A DNA stretch of 64,000 nt from Lutimaribacter pacificus (GCF_900142185.1 NZ_FQZZ01000011.1:1-64000); one strand, 5' to 3'; counted from the stretch's first letter, positions 27,881 to 36,577 are shown. Notes: a model not told the origin generated them from the sequence alone. Numbers and translations: made by a program.

Positions 27881-28737
27881 CATTTGTCTCCGGTTGCGAC
27901 GGGCAGGGTGGGGAAGGCGCCCCATTCGGCCCAGGAGCCGTCATAAAGCGAATGGTCGGTCTTGCCGATACGTTCCAGCGCAAGGCTGATGATCGCGGCG
28001 GTGATGCCCGACCCGCAGGTGGTGATCGCGGGTTTCGACAGGTCGACGCCGGCGGCACCGAACGCGGCGCGCAAGTCGTCGGGCGATTTCATCGTGCCGT
28101 CGGCGTTCAGCAGGGTTTCGAAATGGACGCATTTCGAACCGGGGATATGGCCGCTGCGCAGCCCTTCGCGCGGTTCCGGCTCGGTTCCGGCAAAGCGGCC
28201 GGGCGAGCGCGCGTCGAGGATTTCGTAATCGCCCAGCTTGGACGCGGCCGATACCTGCGTGACGTCGCGCACCAGATGGGCCTGGCGGCGCACGGTCATG
28301 TGGCGATCGCGCACGACGGGGGGCAGATCCTCGGTCTCGCGCCCCTCGGTCAGCCATTTCGGCAGGCCGCCGTCCAGAACGGCGATATTGTCCTGCCCCA
28401 TCAGGCGGAAGGTCCACCAGACGCGCGGCGCGGAATGGGTGCCGATCTGGTCGTAGACGACGACCTGGTGCCCGTCGCCCACGCCCATCGCGCGCATCCG
28501 CGACATGAATTTCTCGATCGGGGGGGCCATGTGCGGCAGGTCCGAGCGGTGATCGGCGATTTCGTCGATGTCGAAATACCGAGCGCCGGGAATATGCGCC
28601 TCGTTATAGCCGGCGACGGGATCGAGCCCCATCTGCGGCAGCGCCCATGTCGCGTCGATCACCCGCAGGTCGGGGTCTTTCAGATGCGCGGCCAGCCAGT
28701 CGGTTGAAACCAGAGTCCTTGGGTCGTCATGTGCCAT
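27880..28737 (-). CDS. sseA: 3-mercaptopyruvate sulfurtransferase (rhodanese family)
   Basis: A 285-residue tandem rhodanese protein. The N-terminal inactive domain contains PGARYFDIDEIAD, and the C-terminal domain carries the active Cys at 241 in TTCGSGITAA, the CG[ST]GxT loop of mercaptopyruvate sulfurtransferases rather than the CRKGxT loop of thiosulfate sulfurtransferases. Coupling to an aminotransferase fits a cysteine-to-mercaptopyruvate-to-sulfide route, since transamination of cysteine would give its substrate (inference). Confidence 0.9.
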   Translation of the reverse strand: MAHDDPRTLVSTDWLAAHLKDPDLRVIDATWALPQMGLDPVAGYNEAHIPGARYFDIDEIADHRSDLPHMAPPIEKFMSRMRAMGVGDGHQVVVYDQIGTHSAPRVWWTFRLMGQDNIAVLDGGLPKWLTEGRETEDLPPVVRDRHMTVRRQAHLVRDVTQVSAASKLGDYEILDARSPGRFAGTEPEPREGLRSGHIPGSKCVHFETLLNADGTMKSPDDLRAAFGAAGVDLSKPAITTCGSGITAAIISLALERIGKTDHSLYDGSWAEWGAFPTLPVATGDK

Positions 28738-28800
28738 CGTGATCCCCCGAAAAATGCTGCCCATTGCCTACAATGGGGGCGGGGGGCTGGCAAGGGCGCG

Positions 28801-29274
28801 TCAGTGTTCCTTGAGCAGCCGTTGCTTTTGCCGGTTCCAGTCGCGCTTGGCCTCGGTCGCGCGCTTGTCCACGGTCTTCTTGCCCTTGGCGATCCCGATC
28901 TTGAGCTTGGCGATGCCACGGTGGTTGAAATAGAGCACCAGCGGCACCAGCGTCATGCCCTTGCGCTGGGTCGCGTTCCACAGCCGCGCCAGTTCCTTTT
29001 TCGAGGCCAGAAGCTTGCGCCTGCGCCGTTCCTCGTGGCCCCAGGTCTTGGCCTGTTCGTAGGGCGCGATATAGGCGTTCACCAGCCACAGCTCGCCGTC
29101 TTCCACGGCGGCATAGCTTTCGGCGATATTGGCCGAGTTCTCGCGCAGCGACTTGACCTCGGACCCCTGAAGCATGAGTCCGACTTCGAGATCTTCCTCG
29201 ATCGCGTAATCGTAGCGCGCGCGGCGGTTTTCCGCGATCACCCTGTAGTTCGGATCTGTCTTTGCCTTGGCCAT
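28801..29274 (-). CDS. smpB: SsrA-binding protein (trans-translation)
   Basis: A 157-residue OB-fold protein that binds tmRNA and takes it to stalled ribosomes. Conserved: [34 protein letters not shown], and the basic C-terminal tail [20 protein letters not shown]. The second Met (29274) is preferred because AGGGA lies 6 nt upstream. The first Met leaves no room for a ribosome binding site. Confidence 0.95.
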   Translation of the reverse strand: MAKAKTDPNYRVIAENRRARYDYAIEEDLEVGLMLQGSEVKSLRENSANIAESYAAVEDGELWLVNAYIAPYEQAKTWGHEERRRRKLLASKKELARLWNATQRKGMTLVPLVLYFNHRGIAKLKIGIAKGKKTVDKRATEAKRDWNRQKQRLLKEH

Positions 29275-29344
29275 CGCCATTCCCTAGCCGCTTGCGCGCA
29301 TACTGTCCATGCAGCGCCTATCTAGGGCGGGGTGCGGCCATGAA

Positions 29345-29375
29345 AAAGGGCGCGGACCCCTCGGCCGCGCCCTTT
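29345..29375 (-). terminator. Terminator downstream of the LysR gene
   Basis: AAAGGGCGCGG (29345-29355) pairs with CCGCGCCCTTT (29365-29375). On the minus strand the stem is followed by a T-run, 18 bp past the LysR stop codon. Confidence 0.82.
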
Positions 29376-29393
29376 CACGCAACAGATCACCGC

Positions 29394-30299
29394 TTACCAG
29401 TCGGTCGGACCCTTGTCGCCGAAGCTGTCGACGAGAAAGTCGATGAAGGCGCGAACCTTGGGCTGCGTGAAGCGGCCCGGCGGGTAGACGGCATAGATGC
29501 CCTGCGTTTCGACGGGCAGGTCGGGGATCGCATCCTCGACCTGGCCCTTGGCCATCGCGTCGGCGTAAAGGAAGGACGGAAGGTAAGCGATGCCAAGCCC
29601 CGCGATGCAGGCGTTCAGCAGCGACTGCCCGTCATTCACGCTCAGCCAGCCGGCGGTGCGCACCTGGCGCTTTTCGCCCGAGGGTGCGGTCAGTTTCCAC
29701 ACGTTGCCCGCCGACTGGTTGGAATAATGCAGCAGCTTGTGTTCGTTCAGGTCGTCGATCTTTTGCGGGCGGCCATATTTCTGGAAATAGGACGGTGACG
29801 CGATCATGCGCTTGGTCGTCTCGGTCAGCTTGCGCGCCCGGAGCGAGCTGTCTTCCAGGTCGCCGATGCGCACGGCCATGTCGAACCCTTCCGAGATCAG
29901 TTCGACGTAGCGGTTGTTCAGCACCATGTTGACGGTGATATCGGGGTATTCCTGCAGGAAGTTGCCCAGAACCGGCGACAGGTGATTGACGCCGAAATCG
30001 GTGGCGACGCTGATCCGCAGCAGGCCCGAGGGCGCCGATTGCATCGAGGTCACCAGCGCGTCCGCCTCGCCCGCGTCGTTCAGCACCCGGCGGGCGCGGT
30101 CGTAATAGGCCAGCCCGATTTCCGTTGGGCTGACGCGGCGCGTCGTGCGGTTGAGCAGCCTTGCGCCCAGCCGTGCCTCGAGGCTCGAAACATGCTTGGA
30201 TACAGCAGATTTCGAAATCCCCAGCTTCTTGGCGGCGTCGGTGAAGCCCCCTTGATCAACGACGGTGGCGAATGCCTCCATTTCCGTCAGTCGGTCCAT
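29394..30299 (-). CDS. LysR-family transcriptional regulator
   Basis: A 301-residue regulator with an N-terminal winged HTH (MDRLTEMEAFATVVDQGGFTDAAKKLGISKSAVSKHVSSLE) and a C-terminal periplasmic-binding-like sensor domain (LLRISVATDFGVNHLSPVL onward). The AAKKLGISKSAVSKHV helix pair and the RRVSPTEIG wing resemble the CrgA/DmlR subgroup. It is divergent from an EamA transporter 170 bp away, the classic layout for LysR control of its neighbour. The effector is unknown. The Met at 30299 is chosen over one at 30359 because it starts the HTH in the family's usual register. Confidence 0.88.
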   Translation of the reverse strand: MDRLTEMEAFATVVDQGGFTDAAKKLGISKSAVSKHVSSLEARLGARLLNRTTRRVSPTEIGLAYYDRARRVLNDAGEADALVTSMQSAPSGLLRISVATDFGVNHLSPVLGNFLQEYPDITVNMVLNNRYVELISEGFDMAVRIGDLEDSSLRARKLTETTKRMIASPSYFQKYGRPQKIDDLNEHKLLHYSNQSAGNVWKLTAPSGEKRQVRTAGWLSVNDGQSLLNACIAGLGIAYLPSFLYADAMAKGQVEDAIPDLPVETQGIYAVYPPGRFTQPKVRAFIDFLVDSFGDKGPTDW

Positions 30300-30469
30300 G
30301 CGTCGATACCTCAAACATTCCTTCTTTTCGAGAAACGGTATCGTGGTGAAATCGGGCATGACCGTGGCAAGGGGCAGACAATACCGGGGTTTTGTCTGGG
30401 ATCGTTAATGGCAGGGAAACGCCGTTTTCGCGATTGTCGTTTCCCCGCGTCCGTCGCAATCTGGCGGGC

Positions 30470-31369
30470 ATGAGCCATGCCACGCCTTCAACCGACGACT
30501 CGCTGTTCTGGCGCGTCGCCCCCGTAATCTTCGTGCTGTTCTGGGCCGGGGGCTACAGTTTCGCAAAACTGGGGCTGCCGCATATCAAGCCGATGACGCT
30601 GCTGGCGATGCGTTATGCGCTGGCGGTGCTGGTGCTGCTGCCGGTGCTGCTGGTGCATCGCCCGGTCTGGCCCCAGGGGGCGCGGCACTGGGGCGTGGTG
30701 GCGGTGTCGGGCTTCCTGATCCAGTGCATGTATTTCGGCGCGTCCTATTTCGCGCTGGAACGGGGCATGAATGCAGGCACCACCGCGCTGATCATGGCGT
30801 TGCAGCCGATCCTGGTGGCGACGCTGGCGCCGCTGATCGGGGCGGCGCGTGGCAGCGCGCTGTTGTGGCTGGGCCTGCTGCTGGGGCTGCTTGGCGTGGT
30901 GATCGTGATCCTGGGCGGCAAGACGCTGGGGGCCAGCCCGTGGCTGGCGGTTATGTTCGCCGTCATCGGGTTGCTGTCGATCACCGGCGCGACGTTGTTC
31001 GAGAAATGGCACGGGATGCGCACCGATCCGGTGGTGGGCGGCGTGGTGCAATATTCGGTGGGTTTCGCGGTGATGGCGCCGGTTGCGCTGTATCTCGGGA
31101 TCGGCGCGATCGACTGGGGCACGGAACTGGCGATTTCGCTGGCCTATCTCGTGCTGGCGAATTCCATCGTCTCGATCAGCCTGTTCGTCGGGCTGGTGCA
31201 GCGGGGGGACGCCACGCGCATATCCTCGCTGCTGTATCTCGTGCCGCCGCTGGCGATGGTGGTGGCGTGGTTCATCCTGGGCGAGACGATGACGCCGGTG
31301 GCCATGCTTGGCATGGTCGTCTGCATCACCGGCGTCTGGCTGGTGAACCGCGCGACGCGGGCGGGCTGA
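30470..31369 (+). CDS. EamA/DMT-family transporter (probable LysR target)
   Basis: A 299-residue membrane protein with ten predicted helices in two EamA repeats (IFVLFWAGGYSFAKLGLPHIKPMTLLA near the start, VPPLAMVVAWFILGETMTPVAMLGMVVCITGVWLVNR at the end). The ATG at 30470 gives the normal short cytosolic N-terminus. The divergent LysR gene suggests effector-dependent expression, consistent with an exporter for the regulator's ligand (inference). Confidence 0.87.
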   Translation: MSHATPSTDDSLFWRVAPVIFVLFWAGGYSFAKLGLPHIKPMTLLAMRYALAVLVLLPVLLVHRPVWPQGARHWGVVAVSGFLIQCMYFGASYFALERGMNAGTTALIMALQPILVATLAPLIGAARGSALLWLGLLLGLLGVVIVILGGKTLGASPWLAVMFAVIGLLSITGATLFEKWHGMRTDPVVGGVVQYSVGFAVMAPVALYLGIGAIDWGTELAISLAYLVLANSIVSISLFVGLVQRGDATRISSLLYLVPPLAMVVAWFILGETMTPVAMLGMVVCITGVWLVNRATRAG

Positions 31370-31379
31370 GGCGCTTGCC

Positions 31380-32414
31380 TCAGCCGTTGCGGACCGTGTC
31401 GATCATCAGTTGCACGTTGTCGGGATCGGCATCCGGCGTGATCCCGTGCCCGAGGTTGAAGATATGCGGCCCGCCCTTCAGCGCCTCGACGATCCGGCGG
31501 GTTTCGTCCACCAGCGCCTGCCCGCCCGTCACCATATGCGAGGATTTCAGGTTGCCCTGCACGCAGCCATCGACCTGAACGTTCTTCGCCACCCAGGCGG
31601 CATCGACGCTGTCATCGACGGCCACGCAATCCGCGCCGGTGCGCTTGTGGAACCCGATATAGCCATCGCCCGCCTCGCGCGGGAAGGCGATGACGGGAAT
31701 GCCCGGATGGCGCTCCTTGATCTGCGAGATGATCCAGCGCGCCGGTTCGACGGCGTAGCGGTCGAAATCGTCACCCCTGAGCGACCCGGCCCAACTGTCG
31801 AACAGCTTGACCACCTCGGCGCCGGCCTCGATCTGGGCCGAGAGGTATTCCACCGTCGCCTCGGCGATGCGGTCCATCAGCGCCTCGAATAGCGGGCGGT
31901 TTTCCGATTTCAGCGCATGGGCCGGGCCCTGATCCTTGGTGCCGCGGCCGGCGATCATGTAGGTCGCCACCGTCCAGGGCGCGCCGGCAAAGCCGATCAG
32001 CGTGGTTTCCTTGGGCAATTCACGGCTGAGGATGCGGACGGTTTCATAAACCGGGTTCAGCGTTTCGTGGATGTCAGACACCGGTTTCAGCGCGGCCATT
32101 TCCGCGTCGGTCGTGATCGTGGACAGGCGCGGGCCCTCGCCGGTGACGAACCACAGGTCGGCCCCCAGCGCCTGCGGCACCAGCAGGATATCGGCGAACA
32201 GGATCGCCGCGTCGAACCCGTAGCGCCGGATCGGTTGCAGCGTCACCTCGGCGGCGAGTTCGGGGTTGTAGCAAAGCGACAGGAAATCCCCGGCCTGCGC
32301 GCGCGTTGCGCGGTATTCCGGCAAGTAACGCCCCGCCTGCCGCATCATCCAGATCGGCGGTGTGGGCAGGGTTTCGCCCGCCAGGGCGCGGAGGAGTGTC
32401 TTGGACTCGGCCAT
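31380..32414 (-). CDS. hemE: Uroporphyrinogen decarboxylase
   Basis: A 344-residue TIM-barrel enzyme that removes four carboxylates from uroporphyrinogen III in heme and bacteriochlorophyll synthesis. The substrate-binding N-terminal signature [16 protein letters not shown] is intact, as are [26 protein letters not shown] and the late GNLKSSHMV and NLGHGITPD. The ATG at 32414 has GGA upstream. It is convergent with the EamA gene and about 1 kb from hemC. Confidence 0.96.
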   Translation of the reverse strand: MAESKTLLRALAGETLPTPPIWMMRQAGRYLPEYRATRAQAGDFLSLCYNPELAAEVTLQPIRRYGFDAAILFADILLVPQALGADLWFVTGEGPRLSTITTDAEMAALKPVSDIHETLNPVYETVRILSRELPKETTLIGFAGAPWTVATYMIAGRGTKDQGPAHALKSENRPLFEALMDRIAEATVEYLSAQIEAGAEVVKLFDSWAGSLRGDDFDRYAVEPARWIISQIKERHPGIPVIAFPREAGDGYIGFHKRTGADCVAVDDSVDAAWVAKNVQVDGCVQGNLKSSHMVTGGQALVDETRRIVEALKGGPHIFNLGHGITPDADPDNVQLMIDTVRNG

Positions 32415-32481
32415 GCTGCATCCTTTCATGTTCCCGGGTTCGTCCCTTTCCCGGAACGGGATGTCAAGACAGAAGCACGGT

Positions 32482-33180
32482 TCAGGCGGGGGTGGTGGGC
32501 GCATCCGCCGCAACCGCCTCGCGCTGTTGCCAGAGGCTGCGCAGCACCGCGCTTTCGCCGGTGAAAAATCGCCCCGTCGGGTCGCAGGCATAAATCCTGT
32601 CGGTGCGGAAATGGCGGAAATCGCCGCGCAGCTCGCACCAGGCGGCCAGAATGGTGCAGTTGAGGTGGTAGATTACCACGATGGGGCGCACGCAACGTTC
32701 GGTCCGGTCGCCGGCCTCGGACTGGTAGGTGATGCGCAGGGTTTCCTCTTCGCGGATCGCCTGGCGCAGGCGGGCGATCGAGACGCAGCCGAGGTCAGGG
32801 TTGTCGACGGGCGCCCCCCAGGGCGCGACGAACAGCCAGTCGGCCGGACCATGCAGGGAATCGATCTTGTCGCAGACCCGTTTGGCCGCGCGCTGCAACG
32901 TGCTGTCGCCGGTGCGGGCCAGCATGGCAAGGCCCACGCGCAGCGCCTCGGTTTCTTCCTGGTCGAAATTGAGCGGCGGCAGGTCGTAGCCCCGGCGCAG
33001 CAGGTAGCCGAGCCCGGCCGCGCCTTCGACGGGCACGCGCATCGCCTGCAACGCGGCGATATCGCGATAGATCGTGCGCGCGCTGACCTCCAGCTCTTCG
33101 GCCAGGTCGTGCGCGGTGCGCGATCCTGGCGCGGCGCGCAGGATCTGGATCAGTTCGAACAGGCGGTCGGATCGGGGCAT
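32482..33180 (-). CDS. YafY-type HTH/WYL-domain transcriptional regulator
   Basis: A 232-residue protein: an N-terminal HTH_11 domain ([42 protein letters not shown]) followed by a WYL ligand-sensing domain whose conserved region reads [30 protein letters not shown] proteins bind nucleic acids or nucleotides and act as repressors or activators. Divergent from a short gene, with a repeated CTGACAG motif in between. Neighbouring heme genes on both sides do not prove a heme role. Confidence 0.88.
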   Translation of the reverse strand: MPRSDRLFELIQILRAAPGSRTAHDLAEELEVSARTIYRDIAALQAMRVPVEGAAGLGYLLRRGYDLPPLNFDQEETEALRVGLAMLARTGDSTLQRAAKRVCDKIDSLHGPADWLFVAPWGAPVDNPDLGCVSIARLRQAIREEETLRITYQSEAGDRTERCVRPIVVIYHLNCTILAAWCELRGDFRHFRTDRIYACDPTGRFFTGESAVLRSLWQQREAVAADAPTTPA

Positions 33181-33203
33181 CGGTGCGGCCTTTGTCGGGT
33201 CGT

Positions 33204-33246
33204 GCTGCTGACAGGTTACCATGCGCTGCTGACAGCATCCTGTCAG
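33204..33246. promoter_or_regulatory. Candidate operator of the WYL regulator
   Basis: GCTGCTGACAG occurs at 33204-33214 and again at 33225-33235, exactly 21 bp (two helical turns) apart. An inverted CTGTCAG follows at 33240-33246, forming CTGACAG-4 bp-CTGTCAG with the second copy. The cluster fills the gap between the divergent regulator and the small gene. Confidence 0.55.
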
Positions 33247-33288
33247 GAGGGATTTGCAAGCCTCACCGCAAGCGGCTGGAGGATGCAA

Positions 33289-33462
33289 ATGGCCTATTAC
33301 GACGAGATCACGATGTTGCGCCTTGGCCTGGGGCGCTGGCGGCAGGCGGAACCGGCGAATACGGTGCAGGAACGGGACACGCCCGGTTGCGATGCGCGGC
33401 GCCCCGGGGCGCGTCAAGATGGACCGCAGAGCAAGGTTGAAAGCCCGTCCGAGCCGGACTAA
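33289..33462 (+). CDS. Short hypothetical protein divergent from the WYL regulator
   Basis: A 57-residue frame starting MAYYDEITMLRLGLGRWR, then a hydrophilic Pro/Arg-rich tail with no fold I recognise. Evidence for translation is a good GGAGG 6 nt before the ATG and the position next to operator-like repeats. The MAYYD opening resembles the start of DUF1127 small proteins of alphaproteobacteria, but the rest does not. It ends 9 bp before hemC and could be a leader for it. Confidence 0.4.
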   Translation: MAYYDEITMLRLGLGRWRQAEPANTVQERDTPGCDARRPGARQDGPQSKVESPSEPD

Positions 33463-33471
33463 CAGGGTCGT

Positions 33472-34434
33472 ATGACCACGCAATTGCCAAGCCCCGCCTC
33501 TCCTCTCAAGATCGGCACCCGCGGATCGCCCCTTGCGCTTGCGCAGGCGCATGAGACGCGCGACCGCCTGATGCGGGCCTTTTCCCTGCCCGAAGAGGCG
33601 TTCGAGATCGTCGTGATCAAGACGACCGGCGACAACCGCGCGATGATCGACGCCGACCGCCCGCTGAAAGAGATCGGCAACAAGGGGCTGTTCACCAAGG
33701 AAATCGAGGATGCGATGGTCGCGGGCCGCATCGACATCGCCGTGCATTCGATGAAGGACATGCCCACCGAACAGCCGCCGGGGCTGATCCTGGATTGCTA
33801 CCTTCCGCGCGAGGATACGCGCGACGCCTTCGTCAGCCTAAGCGCCGACAGTCTGCAGGATCTGCCCGAGGGGGCGCTGGTCGGCTCGTCCTCGCTGCGG
33901 CGGCGGGCGCAGTTGCTCAACAGGTTCCCGCATCTCAGGGTGGTCGAGTTCCGCGGCAACGTGCAGACCCGGATGAAAAAGCTGGAGGATGGCGTGGCGC
34001 AGGCGACCTTTCTGGCGATGGCCGGGCTGAACCGCCTGGGCATGGCGGATGTCGCGCGCGCCGCGATCCCGCCCGAGGACATGCTGCCCGCCGTGGCGCA
34101 GGGCGCAATCGGGATCGAACGGCGCAAGGACGACCTGGATTCGGCCGCGATGCTGGAGGCGATCCATGACGGCCCCACCGGCCAGCGGCTTGCGGCGGAG
34201 CGCACGTTCCTGGCGACGCTGGACGGATCGTGCGAAACGCCCATCGCCGCGCTTGCCGAACTGGACGGCAACACCCTGCGCCTGCGCGGCGAGGTTCTGC
34301 GCCCCGACGGCTCGGAACGGATCGCGGCGGATCGCAGCTGTTCGATCGCCGAAGGCGCGGCAATGGCCGAGGCAATGGCGCGCGACCTGCTGGACGAGGC
34401 GGGGCCGGGATTTTTCGAGTGGCGGCAGGGCTGA
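33472..34434 (+). CDS. hemC: Hydroxymethylbilane synthase (porphobilinogen deaminase)
   Basis: A 320-residue enzyme polymerising four porphobilinogens into hydroxymethylbilane. The dipyrromethane cofactor is expected on C254 in LDGSCETPIAA. Other blocks: KIGTRGSPLALAQA, KTTGDNR, GLFTKEIEDAM, AVHSMKDMPTE, VGSSSLRRRAQL and FRGNVQTRMKKL. With hemE nearby it belongs to the tetrapyrrole pathway. Confidence 0.96.
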   Translation: MTTQLPSPASPLKIGTRGSPLALAQAHETRDRLMRAFSLPEEAFEIVVIKTTGDNRAMIDADRPLKEIGNKGLFTKEIEDAMVAGRIDIAVHSMKDMPTEQPPGLILDCYLPREDTRDAFVSLSADSLQDLPEGALVGSSSLRRRAQLLNRFPHLRVVEFRGNVQTRMKKLEDGVAQATFLAMAGLNRLGMADVARAAIPPEDMLPAVAQGAIGIERRKDDLDSAAMLEAIHDGPTGQRLAAERTFLATLDGSCETPIAALAELDGNTLRLRGEVLRPDGSERIAADRSCSIAEGAAMAEAMARDLLDEAGPGFFEWRQG

Positions 34435-34439
34435 CCGCC

Positions 34440-34453
34440 AAACCGCGCGGTTT
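34440..34453. repeat. 14-bp palindrome AAACCGCGCGGTTT, copy 3
   Basis: Perfect copy starting 6 bp after the hemC stop codon, in the gap before tRNA-Met. Confidence 0.85.
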
Positions 34454-34522
34454 CGGCGCGAAAAAGCGCGATTTACGGTCTTGACCGCGCGGACCGACTC
34501 CCATAAATCCGCGTCACCCAGT

Positions 34523-34599
34523 GGCGGAGTAGCTCAGTCGGTTAGAGCAGCGGAATCATAATCCGCGTGTCGGGGGTTCAAGTCCCTCCTCCGCTACCA
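34523..34599 (+). tRNA. tRNA-Met (elongator, anticodon CAU)
   Basis: Begins GGCGGAGTAGCTCAGTCGG and ends CTCCGCTACCA. The anticodon stem-loop is GCGGA-ATCATAA-TCCGC with CAT central, the T arm is GGGGGTTCAAGTCCC, and CCA is encoded. The acceptor stem pairs with one G-U. It looks like the elongator rather than the initiator because the first acceptor pair is formed and the anticodon stem lacks three GC pairs. Its 3' half is duplicated at 52183. Confidence 0.95.
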
Positions 34600-34658
34600 T
34601 TTCTTCCTTTGTCGCTATCTTGTTGATTGTTGGCTGCAGTGTTCGGCCTTCGGTTGCC
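34554..34658 (+). repeat. Left copy of 105-bp direct repeat (attL-like)
   Basis: From the anticodon loop of tRNA-Met to 59 bp past its CCA. It is identical to 52183-52287 except at three positions. The remaining sequence right of this copy, starting TTGGTTTGC, differs from that right of the other copy. Confidence 0.92.
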
Positions 34659-35598
34659 TTGGTTTGCTTCGGGGTCGACTCGTAGCTCAGAAGGGCGGGT
34701 GCCGGTGGTTCGCTGCGATATCTTCGAACGACCGTTTTGGGGCAAGGTGATCAATCCGCGCTCACCTGGCCGGTAATTATTCACATAACCCATCCCACTG
34801 ATCTGCATGTCCTTTCGACAGAGACGCCGCGCTGACATTTGCACGGGCAGACCCATTTTCTACTGAGCCAACACAGCGCCCATGGGGGCTACAATCACGT
34901 CTTCCGCAGGCGGCATGAAAGCGAACTGCGTTTCGCACTTGTCGTGTGCGCATACTGGTTTGCTTTGCCAAAAGGCCGCTTATACTTTGTCCACCCGCAA
35001 ACGCATTCAAACTGCTTGCGGAACAATTTGAACTTGTCCCGTCTGGCCTGTTCGTCCCCGATTGAACCGTCTCCATAAGGCGCGTCCTGAAAGCGGCTGT
35101 CGAAATTCTCGATCTCGCCCTGAATGAGGCTGTTGATAAAGCGGTTGTGGACGTCCGGCACATCGGGGGAGTTCGCTTTAGGCCTCCGAGGAACCCGCCA
35201 ATCGCCGTCGTCAGCTCCGAGCGCTCGTAGGAGCAGGCCCTATCGAGCTGCCGTACCCTTACATTGACGCCAGACCCATGCACGATGCCAAGAAGCCATT
35301 CCTCCTCGGCTTGGCGCGTCTCGCTTGTCGCGGATTTCTCTTCAGGGTCGCGCGAGCGGCCGTGATCGTCCTATCCGACGTGCTGGCGAACACCCCGATG
35401 AGTAAGCTGTTGATCAGCCACCGTTGGATCGCCCGAACGTTCAGTCGGTTGAATTCCGATGAGTCGCACAATGTCACGCCAGGTGCGTGGAGAAAATACC
35501 AAGCGACCCTAACAGGCAAACCGGACCATTCAGGCGGGGCAGACCAAATTGCGCGGGATCCATATGCGTCCACGCATGATATGCCATCTTCTGCGCCG
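34659..35598. other. Island left arm, no gene recognised
   Basis: About 940 bp between the left repeat and luxR. Lower GC than the core. Overlapping frames occur on both strands, including one of 88 codons (34895-35161, minus) with a plausible acidic and aromatic composition (FINSLIQGEIENFDSRFQD), but none has a ribosome binding site or a family I can name. This is where an integrase would be expected. None was seen, so it may be a decayed recombinase or transposon arm. Confidence 0.5.
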
Positions 35599-36324
35599 TC
35601 AGGACTCGCGGCTTGCAAGGATCGCCACCGCCTGGGTGCGCGAAGAAACCCCCAGTTTGCTGAGGATTTCCTGCATATGATAGTCAATGGCGCGCCGGGT
35701 GCTGCCCATGATGATCGCGATTTCCCGGTTGGTCTTTCCCCTGGCGACCCATCGCAGGATTTCAAGCTGCTGGCCGGACAGTGTCTGGAGACCACGAGGG
35801 TCCTGCCCAAACCGCGGAAGGCCGTAGGTCAAGGCCGAGGTACGCGCCAAGGCCAGATGCGCAATGATCTGGACACCAAGCAACGTGTCATCGGTCAGCG
35901 GTTCGTCGGTGACCGACAACAGTGTCATGGCCCCAAGCCGGCCCGGCTTTTGCGAAAGCGGAACCGTCGCGCCGCCCCTGATACCGCTGACCCCCAGGTA
36001 CTCGGCATATTCGGCGTGCTCGGTGCCTTCCCAGTCGCTTGCGCGCCAGAGGAAAGCCGACGGCTTCTCCACCGCATTGTGCAGCAACGGGTCGCGTGGG
36101 GCCCATCCGGTATTCGCGTATGTCGTCAGGTCATTCGCCGACCATGTGGTCAGCGTCGGCTCTTCCATGAACTCCACGGCATGACGTTTGTTCAGGCTGA
36201 TATTGTAGTTCACGAACCCCAGCCTGTAGACCGCGACGGCAAGGGAAGAGCGCAACTCTTCCAGAGTCTCCGCGGCGGTAAGGTCTTCTACAGACCGCGA
36301 AATCTTCTTCAGCATATCTTGCAC
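35599..36324 (-). CDS. LuxR-family solo regulator with autoinducer-binding domain
   Basis: A 241-residue regulator. Residues ~15-165 match the LuxR autoinducer-binding domain: W61, Y69, the Asp-Pro pair D78-P79 in WAPRDPLL and W93 in SAFLW correspond to ligand-contacting positions of TraR/LuxR. Residues ~180-235 are a GerE-type HTH (LSGQQLEILRWVARGKTNREIA, then LSKLGVSSRTQAV). No luxI-type synthase is in the window, so it is a solo that may sense its own cell's or foreign acyl-homoserine lactones or another signal. The annotated start is GTG. An ATG three codons later (36315) is possible. It is divergent from the giant adhesin gene with a lux-box-like palindrome between. Confidence 0.88.
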   Translation of the reverse strand: MQDMLKKISRSVEDLTAAETLEELRSSLAVAVYRLGFVNYNISLNKRHAVEFMEEPTLTTWSANDLTTYANTGWAPRDPLLHNAVEKPSAFLWRASDWEGTEHAEYAEYLGVSGIRGGATVPLSQKPGRLGAMTLLSVTDEPLTDDTLLGVQIIAHLALARTSALTYGLPRFGQDPRGLQTLSGQQLEILRWVARGKTNREIAIIMGSTRRAIDYHMQEILSKLGVSSRTQAVAILASRES

Positions 36325-36337
36325 ACAATTCTATCGG

Positions 36338-36366
36338 CACACCCGCAGTGTAGCTTACCGGGTGTG
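36338..36366. promoter_or_regulatory. Inverted repeat in the luxR leader
   Basis: CACACCCG (36338-36345) and CGGGTGTG (36359-36366) are perfect complements 13 bp apart, starting 14 bp upstream of the luxR start codon. It may be an RNA hairpin limiting translation or a second regulator site. Confidence 0.45.
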
Positions 36367-36415
36367 ACGGTTCAATCGGCCCCGACCTTGCGCGGTATGC
36401 TCGCAAGGGTTGTTC

Positions 36416-36435
36416 AACTGGTAGCCATACCAGTT
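36416..36435. promoter_or_regulatory. lux-box-like palindrome
   Basis: AACTGGTAGCCATACCAGTT is a 20-bp dyad with perfect 8-bp arms (9 bp counting the flanking C and G) around GCCA. It fits the CT-N12-AG rule of LuxR-type binding sites. It lies 91 bp from luxR and 142 bp from the adhesin start. TTAATA at 36455-36460 is a possible -10 element about 20 bp downstream on the adhesin side. Confidence 0.7.
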
Positions 36436-36577
36436 GGCCCGTTGGGCGGGACCGTTAATAAAACGTTAAAATGCCCGCAGCGGGCGTAGAAAATCCAAGG
36501 CTGGCGCGTCCCGGCCGCCCATCTCCTTGGGCAGCCATTCCACGCGATATGCAGCAGGCATCGTGCAGGTGGTCGAT

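Noticed and set aside
34578-34856. Minus-strand frame ending in the tRNA-Met gene
   Set aside because: It ends in the tRNA, and its last ~25 residues simply repeat those of the frame at the other repeat copy. No coding evidence.
35278-36489. 403-codon plus-strand frame across luxR
   Set aside because: Opposite to the LuxR gene. A RWIARTFSRLN stretch near its start recalled IS5-type transposases, but the surroundings do not fit.
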